From: Alphaproteobacteria bacterium
GTDB lineage: Bacteria; Pseudomonadota; Alphaproteobacteria; CAAHEQ01; UBA3637
Assembly: GCA_017962565.1 (NCBI GenBank)
Contig: JAGCVC010000001.1
Span: forward strand, 143,119-207,118
Reading direction: 5' to 3'
DNA length: 64,000 nucleotides
Shown here: positions 45,140 through 53,241 of the stretch, piece by piece
Position numbering within the stretch: position 1 is the first letter of the stretch
How the letters are laid out: each line of letters opens with the position of its first letter
The notes under the pieces: model-generated
Told to the model about the DNA's origin: nothing
The model's input: the letters and a program-made list of their open reading frames with translations, nothing else
The model's database searches: none
Program-made: the position numbers and the translations under genes

Positions 45140-45877
45140 CTATGCGCAATCAGATTCAAGTGCTAAATAACCTTTTTCACCTAAAATAGTAGATGCAACA
45201 GATATATCGTGTCCGACATTATCAGTTAAAAATGGTGTAATGTCTTTCATCGGAAAAACTTCAATTTGTCCGTATTCATCTTGCAACGCCGTTAAATGCG
45301 CGCGCTTGATGGCAAAGGAAGACAAATCAATGTCGGCATGCATGACAATCGAATAATGATCTTCGGACATGCTTTTTTCTTCCAACAAAACAAGAGGTTC
45401 TAATTTATTCAAAAATTGAGCATCTATATTGACTTCATTTTTAAGAGCGATCAAAAAAGATTTTACATAATCAATACTACCGTCATGCGAAAAGGTGTCT
45501 GTGCCAATATATTTTGAAGGCATCAAACCCCATTCATTTGGACGGGTAGCAACCCAATTTTGACGCTTACCGAATAAAACACCGTCTTGACAGGTCAACA
45601 GTCCTAAAATAGAGACTGGTCTGATATTCAATTCTAATTTTAACCTGGGGTCCATATGTTGAGCAATTAAATATTTATATTCAACAAAAGAACCGATGAT
45701 GGCATCTTCTTCAATACGTGTGGCAGAAAAAATTCGGCCATTAAAAAGGCGGCTGTCCAAATGGGATAAAGCCGCCTGCCATAATTCATCTACACGAGAT
45801 TGTGTTGATTCGGAGAGTCGTAGACACCCGGATTGTATAATCCGAAAAGATAAGGGAAGTTGTTTAGTTCGTAACAT
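45140..45877 (-). CDS. Nudix-like protein with degenerate Nudix box, uncertain
   Basis: I do not firmly recognise this 245-residue soluble protein. The segment ILGLLTCQDGVLFGKRQNW, followed by NEWGLMPS and a helix FLIALKNEVNIDA, has the order of a Nudix fold (beta strand with a basic residue, glycine, then a helix), but the REUxEE residues are mostly absent (only Glu in KNEV). The C-terminal part (VMHADIDLSSFAIKRAHL) continues as mixed alpha/beta. It may be a non-catalytic Nudix-fold protein. Confidence 0.5.
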   Translation of the reverse strand: MLRTKQLPLSFRIIQSGCLRLSESTQSRVDELWQAALSHLDSRLFNGRIFSATRIEEDAIIGSFVEYKYLIAQHMDPRLKLELNIRPVSILGLLTCQDGVLFGKRQNWVATRPNEWGLMPSKYIGTDTFSHDGSIDYVKSFLIALKNEVNIDAQFLNKLEPLVLLEEKSMSEDHYSIVMHADIDLSSFAIKRAHLTALQDEYGQIEVFPMKDITPFLTDNVGHDISVASTILGEKGYLALESDCA

Positions 45878-46094
45878 GCTATGACCTTTCTAATTTTTTT
45901 TAACAAAACAGAGGTACTCATATCATATAAGAATTATAATTAACACATTTTTAACCTTTTGTCCAGCTTTTTTTAATTTATTATGCAAATAATTGAAAAA
46001 ACTGGGTTTTAGCATATAATTTTTTTCAAAAAAACACTTTTTTAGGGGAAAAAAAACGACTCGATTTTTCAAAAAAAAGGAGTATATTGAATTT

Positions 46095-47240
46095 ATGATG
46101 AGAAAAACTTTGACGACTCCGACTTTACAACACCTGTTTGATTTATTAAACGGGCAAGTTTGTTTTGTCGGAGGCGCTGTTCGGGATGTTTTAATGAACC
46201 GTCCGGTGCATGATTTGGATTTAACGACTCCATTGACACCCGATCAAGTCATGGATTGCTTGAAAAATACAGATATACGAATTTATCCAACCGGAATAGA
46301 GCACGGTACCTTAACGTTGGCATTTACCGATAAAACAACGGTTGAAATAACATCTTTTCGCAGCGATAAGCAAACAGACGGTCGTCACGCCAAAGTTATG
46401 TTTGGAACAGATATTAAACAAGATGCACTTCGCAGAGATTTTACAATCAATGCACTTTATATGGACGGACAAGGAAAAATCTTGGATTTTGTCGGTGGAT
46501 TGAAAGATTTAAAGAAAAAACGTTTGCGCTTTATCGGTAATCCGGAAAAAAGAATCGAAGAAGATGCTTTGCGTATTTTGCGTTACTTTCGCTTTTTTGC
46601 ACAGATAAACCCTAAAAAAACCGATTTATCTGCTTTAAAAGCTTGTCGTAAAAAAAGAGATTTATTGGACGTTTTATCCAAAGAACGAATCCGCGATGAA
46701 ATGTTGAAATTACTGAGTGTATCTGATCCTCAAAAGGCATTGCACTTTATGGTACGCACCGGTGTTTTGAAAAAAATAGTCGGAGAATATGACTTAATGG
46801 CTTTAAAAGGCTTACTGAAAAAAGAAAAACAAGCCGGTTTTCAATCGGATTCGTGGTTTCGTTTATGGGTTTTGTGTAAAAAGCAATTGCCCGTATGGCC
46901 AATGACGCGAAATCAAAAAAAACAAGCATCTCTTTGGAAAAAGGGAAGTCAGATGGCCTTTAAAACAACACAAGATTTTTATACCGCTCTTTATAAGTTG
47001 GGAAAAGAAGCTTTTTTAAATATGATTTTATTAAAAAAAGAAAGGATAAATTTTACCTCTTTTCGTTTTTATTCCGGTTTAATTATGCCAACAATACCTT
47101 TTAATGCAAAAGATGTTGCTAAAATTTTTAATGTAAAAGGCAAGGATTTAGGGGAAAAATTGAAACTTTGTGAAGATTTTTGGTTAAAAATGAACCGTCC
47201 CGCAAAAAAAGAAGTTGTTTTTAAAAAAATATTAGGTTAG
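46095..47240 (+). CDS. cca: CCA tRNA nucleotidyltransferase / poly(A) polymerase family
   Basis: The 381-residue protein starts with the class II nucleotidyltransferase head: FVGGAVRD (24-31), DLDL (Asp40 and Asp42, metal ligands) and RRDFTINALYMD. The neck follows with RIEEDALRILRYFRFFAQI, then the helical tail. It adds or repairs the 3' CCA end of tRNAs. Both tRNAs in the window encode CCA, so repair may be the main role here. The SD AAGGAG lies 12 bases from ATG, somewhat long. Confidence 0.92.
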   Translation: MMRKTLTTPTLQHLFDLLNGQVCFVGGAVRDVLMNRPVHDLDLTTPLTPDQVMDCLKNTDIRIYPTGIEHGTLTLAFTDKTTVEITSFRSDKQTDGRHAKVMFGTDIKQDALRRDFTINALYMDGQGKILDFVGGLKDLKKKRLRFIGNPEKRIEEDALRILRYFRFFAQINPKKTDLSALKACRKKRDLLDVLSKERIRDEMLKLLSVSDPQKALHFMVRTGVLKKIVGEYDLMALKGLLKKEKQAGFQSDSWFRLWVLCKKQLPVWPMTRNQKKQASLWKKGSQMAFKTTQDFYTALYKLGKEAFLNMILLKKERINFTSFRFYSGLIMPTIPFNAKDVAKIFNVKGKDLGEKLKLCEDFWLKMNRPAKKEVVFKKILG

Positions 47241-47271
47241 AATAAAAAAAAATATAAAAAAGGAGCTCAAA

Positions 47272-47748
47272 ATGCAACAAATAAAAAGTCAATTTGGTCG
47301 GACCATGATGGAAATGTTAGCTGTTTTAGCTATTATTGCCGTGGTAACCGTTAGTGCCATTGCCGGTTTGGATCAAGCTATGTCCAAATTCCGTATCAGT
47401 AAAACACACGATGATATTCTTTCTATCAATCAGGGAATTGTTGAATTGTATGCTTGGAAAAGAAGATATCCGGCTACAGATATAGCTGAAATGTGCAGAA
47501 ATAACGTATTTCCGGATGGTTGTTTGGGTGTAAACAATGATATGCCCAGAAATATATATGGTGGAGATTATATGGTTGAAACCGATGCCATCAATCAAAC
47601 AATAACAATCAGATTAAATGGACTGCCTTCCGATGCTTGCAGAGCTTTGTCAAGTGACGATATGGATTGGGGCGAATATCTTGTAGAAGGAGATAATAAC
47701 CCGAGTTGTAGTAGTAACGGTTCAGTATTTGAAATTGTATTCTATTAA
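47272..47748 (+). CDS. PilS-like type IV prepilin
   Basis: The 158-residue protein has a short leader and a prepilin cleavage site FG/RTMMEM with Glu at +5. The hydrophobic helix is LAVLAIIAVVTVSAIAGL. Four Cys follow (EMCRNNVFPDGC, DACRAL, PSCSS), enough for two disulfides, the last pair forming the usual C-terminal D-loop. It is a pilin or pseudopilin subunit. No assembly ATPase, prepilin peptidase or secretin gene is near, so the machine must be elsewhere. It has a good SD (AAGGAG) and its own terminator. Confidence 0.85.
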   Translation: MQQIKSQFGRTMMEMLAVLAIIAVVTVSAIAGLDQAMSKFRISKTHDDILSINQGIVELYAWKRRYPATDIAEMCRNNVFPDGCLGVNNDMPRNIYGGDYMVETDAINQTITIRLNGLPSDACRALSSDDMDWGEYLVEGDNNPSCSSNGSVFEIVFY

Positions 47749-47765
47749 TTTACTTTAGATTTATA

Positions 47766-47800
47766 AAAAGCGGTTTGTTTTATTACAGACCGCTTTTTTT
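47766..47800 (+). terminator. terminator of the pilin gene
   Basis: AAAAGCGGT (47766-47774) pairs with ACCGCTTTT (47789-47797), and a run of T follows. Confidence 0.88.
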
Positions 47801-47874
47801 ATATCATAAATACATTATTAACCTTTGATTGATATAAAAAAGTATGAACAACTTATCAAAAAAGGAGATATAAA

Positions 47875-48435
47875 ATGGTAATTGCTATAATTATTTTAAT
47901 TGCTTTGGTTCTTTATATTATTATGGTTTATAATAAATTGAAAAGAACACAACAACAAATCAACGAAGCATGGAGCAATATTGATACGCATTTAAAACGG
48001 CGTTATGATTTGATTCCGAATTTGGTTGAAACGGTCAAAGGTTATGCCGCACATGAAGCTCAAACTTTAGAAGCAGTTATAGCAGCCAGAAATTCTGCTA
48101 TGAACAATCAATCTGCAGATACAACAACCCGTTCTAAAGATGAAAATGTTTTGTCGGGAGCTCTTAAAAGTGTTTTTGCTTTGTCTGAAAGTTACCCGGA
48201 ATTAAAAGCAAATGAAAATTATTTAAATTTACAAAAAGAATTGGTTGATACAGAAGATAAACTTCAAGCTGCACGCAGTTTCTATAATACATCGGTTTTA
48301 TCTTTAAACGCACAAATTGATACATTTCCTTCCAATATTATTGCCGGAAATTTTGGTATTAAAAAGCAAACGTTTTTTGAATTGGATGAAGCTGAAAAAG
48401 AAGCGGTTAAAGAAGTTCCAAAAGTTTCCTTTTAA
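47875..48435 (+). CDS. lemA: LemA family protein
   Basis: The 186-residue protein has an N-terminal membrane helix (2-20) and a helical LemA domain with QINEAWSNIDTHLKRRYDLIPNLVETVKGY, YLNLQKELVDTEDKLQAARSFYN and FPSNIIAGNF, all typical. LemA proteins are of unclear biochemical role but are commonly encoded with HtpX, as here (gap of 15 bases), which suggests a membrane-quality or signalling role. Confidence 0.93.
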   Translation: MVIAIIILIALVLYIIMVYNKLKRTQQQINEAWSNIDTHLKRRYDLIPNLVETVKGYAAHEAQTLEAVIAARNSAMNNQSADTTTRSKDENVLSGALKSVFALSESYPELKANENYLNLQKELVDTEDKLQAARSFYNTSVLSLNAQIDTFPSNIIAGNFGIKKQTFFELDEAEKEAVKEVPKVSF

Positions 48436-48450
48436 TTTTGAAATAAAATA

Positions 48451-49428
48451 ATGGCACGAGCAATAACAGTTTATGATCATATTGAACAAAACAACCTCAA
48501 AACGTGGTTGCTTGTGCTGTTATTTCCAATCAGTTTGACGGTTTTGGTTTGGCTTGCATGCCTTTTATTTGTTATCTTGTGCGGCAATGATGTTGTAGAT
48601 GCTGGCGTTTCTTTATTACCCCAAAAATGGCAATATTCAATGGGTGGTTATTTAGGTGCTGCAACCGGTTTTGCATGGGATTTTCTGTTACCAACGTTTA
48701 TAATGGGTGTCATTTGGATGACCATATCATACTTTTTCGGCGGAAAAATGATGATGGCTTTTGCCGAAGCAAAACCAATGAATAAAAAAGAAAATCCGGA
48801 TGTGTATAATTTGGTTGAAAATACGGCAATAATGGCGGGGCTTCCCATGCCGAAAGTTTATATTATTGATGACGATTCGTTAAATGCTTTTGCAACGGGT
48901 ATGAAGCCAAAAGATGCAGCAATTGCTTTAACAAGCGGCATTATTAATCATCTGGAAAAAACGGAATTGCAAGGTGTTATAGCTCATGAAATGGCACATA
49001 TAGGCAATCGGGATATCAGACTGAATATGTTAATCATTACCGGTTTGGGTATTTTTGAATCTTTAGGACGAAGTTTGTTACGTTCCGAAGCTCGTTCAAG
49101 CAACAACAAAAAAAATTCGGGCGGTTTGATCCTTTTTATAGCCATTGCATTATTGATATTTAATTTTCTTATTGCTCCGTTGATTCATATGGCTATTTCG
49201 CGGAAACGTGAATTTGCAGCAGATGCAACAGGAGCCAAAATTTTACACAATCCGAAAGCGTTGGCAGACGCTTTGGAAAAAATATCCGTTGACAGCCGCG
49301 TTGAAGTTTTGGATAAACAAAAAAATATGGCGGTTGCTTGTATAGCCAGTCCGTTTGCAAAGGTGTCGCAATTAACATCTACTCATCCGCCAATCAATGA
49401 ACGAATCCGCAGATTAAGGAATATGTAA
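48451..49428 (+). CDS. htpX: HtpX-like M48 zinc metalloprotease
   Basis: The 325-residue membrane protein has two helices before the protease domain, the zinc motif HEMAH (179-183), a third ligand in KREFAADATGAKIL, and a C-terminal STHPPINERIRRL, typical of HtpX/M48B. It degrades damaged membrane proteins at the inner membrane. It follows lemA and overlaps the receiver-like gene by one base (TAATG). Confidence 0.93.
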   Translation: MARAITVYDHIEQNNLKTWLLVLLFPISLTVLVWLACLLFVILCGNDVVDAGVSLLPQKWQYSMGGYLGAATGFAWDFLLPTFIMGVIWMTISYFFGGKMMMAFAEAKPMNKKENPDVYNLVENTAIMAGLPMPKVYIIDDDSLNAFATGMKPKDAAIALTSGIINHLEKTELQGVIAHEMAHIGNRDIRLNMLIITGLGIFESLGRSLLRSEARSSNNKKNSGGLILFIAIALLIFNFLIAPLIHMAISRKREFAADATGAKILHNPKALADALEKISVDSRVEVLDKQKNMAVACIASPFAKVSQLTSTHPPINERIRRLRNM

Positions 49429-49736
49429 TGACAAAGCTTTATATTGATGATATGCGCCGGCCTCCGGACGCTTCTTGGGATTTGGTTCATGATACAGCAG
49501 AAGCAATAGAATATGTATCTAAAAATGGTTGTCCCGATGAAATTTCTTTTGATTTTTGTTTAAAAAACGGGCTAACCATAATGCCTTTTATAGAATGGTT
49601 GATTGAGGAAGATAAAAAATCAGATGGTAACTTTATCCCCAAAAACTTTTGTTTTGATTCACATTCTTCTTCTATTGTCGGAACAAGCCAGATTTTGCAC
49701 GTTTTTGGCGGATATTTGAAAAAACGTCAAAAGTAA
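49428..49736 (+). CDS. cyclic-phosphate-processing-type receiver domain protein
   Basis: The 102-residue protein has the shortened receiver fold: LYIDDMRRPPDASWDLVHDTAEAIEYV, then DEISFDFCLKNGLTIMPFIEWL and a C-terminal HVFGGYLKK. This matches the group of small receiver-like domains linked to cyclic-phosphate processing (usually IDDER and SLDHDLG). Here SLDHDLG has become SFDFCLK, so one acidic residue is lost and phosphorylation is doubtful. It is cotranscribed with htpX. Confidence 0.75.
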   Translation: MTKLYIDDMRRPPDASWDLVHDTAEAIEYVSKNGCPDEISFDFCLKNGLTIMPFIEWLIEEDKKSDGNFIPKNFCFDSHSSSIVGTSQILHVFGGYLKKRQK

Positions 49737-49752
49737 TTACAAAGTAAATACA

Positions 49753-50316
49753 TTATTGTTTTTTGCTGACGATGACCATTGCTTCACGTAAAACACGGTC
49801 TCCGCCAATTAAATAGCCCTTTTGCCACTCTTGAACAACAGTGCCTTCTTCTTTTTGCTCATCGACAATTTGTTGAATAGCTTTTTGAGTGTTCGGATCA
49901 AACGGTTTGCCGACACTTTCAATCAATGTTACCCCGTTTTTGCTCAATGCCGCAGATAATTGTTTTTGCGTCATTTCAACACCGGCACGCAAGTTTTTCA
50001 AAAAAGCATTTTCTTTTAATTCCGGAGGAATTTCTTGAGCCAACGCACGTTCCAAATTATCCGCAACAGGCAATAAGTCCAGAGCAAAATCGGCAATAGC
50101 TACCTTTGCATTTTTTTCAATTTCGTTTTGACAACGCTTTTTAATGTTTTCCATTTCGGCATAAGTACGCATAAATTTATCGCGCATTTCTGCCGCTTCT
50201 TTTTCCAAAGCCTCTAACCTTTCGTTTTCGTGTTGTTTGGGTACAGGCGGCTTTTCAGGATGATGATTTTGTATGTTTTCGTTCTTTTTTTCTGGTTTTG
50301 CTTGATTTTTTTGCAT
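49753..50316 (-). CDS. grpE: GrpE, nucleotide exchange factor of DnaK
   Basis: The 187-residue protein has a charged disordered start (to about residue 30), a long coiled coil (RLEALEKEAAEMRDKFMRTYAEMENIKKR) and the beta domain with NKGVTLIESVGKPFDPNTQKAI-like order and the ending WQKGYLIGGDRVLREAMVIVSK. It exchanges ADP for ATP on DnaK. dnaK and dnaJ are not in view. The gene is divergent from rph. Confidence 0.96.
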   Translation of the reverse strand: MQKNQAKPEKKNENIQNHHPEKPPVPKQHENERLEALEKEAAEMRDKFMRTYAEMENIKKRCQNEIEKNAKVAIADFALDLLPVADNLERALAQEIPPELKENAFLKNLRAGVEMTQKQLSAALSKNGVTLIESVGKPFDPNTQKAIQQIVDEQKEEGTVVQEWQKGYLIGGDRVLREAMVIVSKKQ

Positions 50317-50420
50317 TATCTTTCTATCCTTATGACATATTATGTGAAAACTTGATATACCTATATGTAGGAAAAAGATATAAATTTTGCAAGAGTAATT
50401 TTAATTTTAAGGAATAAAAA

Positions 50421-51143
50421 ATGCGATATAACAATCGAAAAGCGGATGAACTTCGTCCCGTTACTATTGAAGCGGATGTTAACAAATATGCAGAAGGTTC
50501 TTGTTTAATTAAGTGTGGAAATACGCACGTGCTTTGTACGGCCAGTTTGGAAGAAAAAGTTCCTGCTTGGATAAAAAACACGGGTTCGGGTTGGGTAACG
50601 GCCGAATATGGTATGTTGCCGCGTTCAACTCAAACACGTATGGACAGAGAAGCCAAAAAAGGTCAAAGCGGTCGTACGCATGAAATTCAACGTTTAATCG
50701 GTCGTGCTTTGCGTTCTGTGGTGGATTTAAAGGCTATGGGCGAAATTTGTATTAAAGTCGATTGTGATGTGTTACAAGCCGACGGTGGTACGCGTACAGC
50801 GTCTATTTCCGGTGGATTTGTTGCTTTATATAAAGCGTTTGAAAAATTGATTGCAGACGGTAAGTTGGCTAAAAATCCGATTAAAGATACTGTTTCGGCC
50901 ATATCTTGCGGTATTTGTAATGGAGAAGCTTTGTTGGATTTGGATTATTCGGAAGATTCATCAGCGGAAACTGACTCAAACTTTGTAATGACCGGAGCAG
51001 GAAAATTAGTTGAAGTGCAAGGCACAGCAGAAGGAGCTCCTTTTTCAACGGAAGAATTATTACGATTGCTGGATTTGGCAAAAAAAGGATGTAATGAAGT
51101 AAAGGCTTTGCAAATGTCTGTTCTTGGGTATAAAGGAAAATAA
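50421..51143 (+). CDS. rph: ribonuclease PH
   Basis: The 240-residue protein starts with [20 protein letters not shown] and has ENYPH-family motifs: [46 protein letters not shown] and [17 protein letters not shown]. It trims the 3' ends of tRNA precursors by phosphorolysis. rdgB follows after one base, a common pairing in alphaproteobacteria. Confidence 0.97.
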   Translation: MRYNNRKADELRPVTIEADVNKYAEGSCLIKCGNTHVLCTASLEEKVPAWIKNTGSGWVTAEYGMLPRSTQTRMDREAKKGQSGRTHEIQRLIGRALRSVVDLKAMGEICIKVDCDVLQADGGTRTASISGGFVALYKAFEKLIADGKLAKNPIKDTVSAISCGICNGEALLDLDYSEDSSAETDSNFVMTGAGKLVEVQGTAEGAPFSTEELLRLLDLAKKGCNEVKALQMSVLGYKGK

Positions 51144-51144
51144 A

Positions 51145-51735
51145 ATGGCAAATAAACAAATTGTTTTTGCATCACATAATCAAGGCAAAATTAAAGAAGC
51201 ACGTGCTTTGTTGGCCAAATTAAATGTGGAAGTATTATCCGCTGATGATTTGGATTTGTCCGATGTTGAAGAAACAGGTCTTACATTTGAAGAAAATGCT
51301 ACATTAAAGGCAATTGCCGCTTCAAAAGCCAGCGGGTTACCGGCAATAGCCGATGATTCGGGATTGTGCATTCATGCTTTGCATGATGAACCGGGTGTTT
51401 ATTCCGCGCGTTATGCAAAAAAAATGGGTGGTTATCCGGATGCTTTCAAAGATGTGTTAAAACGATTAAAAAATCAATCCGATAAAAGTGCTCATTTTAT
51501 GTGCGTTTTGGTTTTGGCATTTCCAAACGGAACAACAAAAGTCTATCAAGGTCGTGTGGACGGTAAAATAGTTTCACCAAAAGACGGGAATAATGGTTTT
51601 GGTTTTGATCCGATTTTTATGCCGGACGGATACACACAAACATTTGCCGAATTATCTGATGCTAAAAAGAATTCAATCAGTCATCGTGCTCGTGCAATAC
51701 AATCTTTCATGGAAGATTTTAAAAACAGCTTTTAA
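51145..51735 (+). CDS. rdgB: RdgB/HAM1 non-canonical purine NTP pyrophosphatase
   Basis: The start is ATG 51145 (MANKQIVFAS) behind AAGGAA. The 196-residue protein has SHNQGKIKEARALL, TFEENATLKAIAASKASGLPAIADDSGLCI, PGVYSARYA and GFGFDPIFMPDG, the full HAM1 set. It removes ITP, dITP and XTP from nucleotide pools. It converges with amiC. Confidence 0.97.
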   Translation: MANKQIVFASHNQGKIKEARALLAKLNVEVLSADDLDLSDVEETGLTFEENATLKAIAASKASGLPAIADDSGLCIHALHDEPGVYSARYAKKMGGYPDAFKDVLKRLKNQSDKSAHFMCVLVLAFPNGTTKVYQGRVDGKIVSPKDGNNGFGFDPIFMPDGYTQTFAELSDAKKNSISHRARAIQSFMEDFKNSF

Positions 51736-51736
51736 G

Positions 51737-52924
51737 TTAGTAGTAAATTGTATCAAAATAAGCATTAACCGCTTGTACGATAGAATCGGACAATTTAGCG
51801 CGATAATCACTTTTTTGGAGCAATTTTTCTTCTACCGGGTTAGATAAATAACCTATTTCAATCAAAACAGACGGAATGCTCGGTGACTTTAAAACCACAA
51901 AGCCGGCAAAACGGTGTGCATTTGGAACCAAAGTTACTTTTTTTGCCATTTTTTGAACCAATAAATTGGCATAGTGAGCCGATTTATCCATCGTATCGCG
52001 TTTGGCTAAATCAATTAAAATATTACTGACTTCCGGCAATTCGTTGGATAAGTCTATACCCAAAATAATATCGGCTTTGTTTTCACGTTCTGCCAACATT
52101 TGAGCTTCTTTATCCGAAGCACGTTCCGAAATGGTATAAACAGATAATCCTTTTGCATTTTTGTTGCGCGCGCTGTCTGCGTGAATAGAAATAAACAAAT
52201 CGGCTTCGTATTTATGTGCAAAACGTATTCTGTCACGCAAAGCCAACGCTTTATCTGTACTGCGTGTTAACATTACCCGATATTTACCGGTTTTTTCCAA
52301 TGCTTTTTGAGTTTCCAAAGCCATTTTTAAGGTCAGATTCTTTTCGTACTTTCCGGAAATACTGATGGCACCCGGATCCGTTCCGCCATGCCCCGGATCC
52401 AATACAATCAAAGGCTTTTTTTGCAACACAGAAGTTTCTTTTGGTTTTGCAACAGGTTCTTCTGGTTCTTCAGGCGTTTTCACTGGTTCTTTTTGTGTAC
52501 CGGTTGCTTTTAAATCCACAAAAAATCGCCAATTTTTTTCATCTTTTGTCGGAGCTAAAAAAAGACCTTGTGAATGTTCCGGAACTTCCGTTACTTCCAA
52601 AACAATACGTGTTTGATTTTGAATGGGTTCTGCCGCGCGAATTTGTTTGATAAATCCCATTGCGGAGGGCATTTTTTCAGAACAGGATTTATCCAAAGTT
52701 GTTTTTTCGAAATCTATAACAACGCGAGATGGGTTTTGCAAAGTAAAAACACGATAGGGTGTTTTATCAGTTAAATGGATAACAACACGAATAGTTTTTT
52801 CATCTTGTTTGCCAAGACGAACCTGCGATACTTTTATGGTATCCGCACAGGCTGTTTTTCCAAGAATAATACAGGAAAAACAAAAACAAATAAAAATAAA
52901 AAAATATCTTTTTAAAAGTGCCAT
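51737..52924 (-). CDS. amiC: N-acetylmuramoyl-L-alanine amidase (AmiC-type)
   Basis: The 395-residue protein has a signal peptide (cleavage after about residue 27, TACA), an AMIN domain (about 30-125) that targets it to the septum, a Pro/Glu linker (PEEPEEPVAKPKE), and an Amidase_3 domain. This domain has the zinc ligands in LDPGHGGTDPGA, a Glu in KYEKNLTL and SIHADSA, and the catalytic Glu in LIEIGYLSN. It cleaves septal peptidoglycan in daughter-cell separation. Placement just before rne is common in alphaproteobacteria. Confidence 0.95.
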   Translation of the reverse strand: MALLKRYFFIFICFCFSCIILGKTACADTIKVSQVRLGKQDEKTIRVVIHLTDKTPYRVFTLQNPSRVVIDFEKTTLDKSCSEKMPSAMGFIKQIRAAEPIQNQTRIVLEVTEVPEHSQGLFLAPTKDEKNWRFFVDLKATGTQKEPVKTPEEPEEPVAKPKETSVLQKKPLIVLDPGHGGTDPGAISISGKYEKNLTLKMALETQKALEKTGKYRVMLTRSTDKALALRDRIRFAHKYEADLFISIHADSARNKNAKGLSVYTISERASDKEAQMLAERENKADIILGIDLSNELPEVSNILIDLAKRDTMDKSAHYANLLVQKMAKKVTLVPNAHRFAGFVVLKSPSIPSVLIEIGYLSNPVEEKLLQKSDYRAKLSDSIVQAVNAYFDTIYY

Positions 52925-53241
52925 CTTATGCTTAATAAAAAAAGTTAATAAAATAGTTGTTTTTTTGTTTCGATTCGTGTATCATAGCAACCGTTTATTA
53001 CAGTTATAATAAATACGCGTTTAAAAGTAAAACTTTTTTTATAAGTATTTTAAATAGCGGTGCTTTAAACAAAAAGATTTGAAAGAAGTAAAGGATTTAA
53101 GATGTTGTTTCAATTTAAAAATTTTTGGAAACATTTACTTGCTTTCTTAAAAACAAAAAAAGCAAATCCTTTAGCACTTCTTTTTTCCGGTGATATTTTT
53201 TCACCCAAAAACAATCAGAATATTTTGGAGTTAAATAGATT
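52925..53241 (+). promoter_or_regulatory. rne leader region with promoter and possible upstream reading frame
   Basis: This 317-base stretch separates amiC and rne. TTGTTT (52957-52962) and TATCAT (52980-52985), 17 bases apart, form a plausible rne promoter, giving a leader of about 250 bases. A reading frame starting at ATG 53102 with a good SD (AAGGA, 53091-53095) runs in another frame into rne, to 53392. Long leaders are used for autoregulation of RNase E in other bacteria; I see no strong terminator hairpin in it. Confidence 0.45.

Noticed and set aside
45140-45877. Confident Nudix hydrolase call
   Set aside because: The REUxEE residues of the Nudix box are mostly missing; only a fold-level resemblance is claimed.
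45878-46094. Small RNA in the gap between the genes at 45140 and 46095
   Set aside because: AT-rich with no stable stem followed by a T run and no convincing promoter pair.
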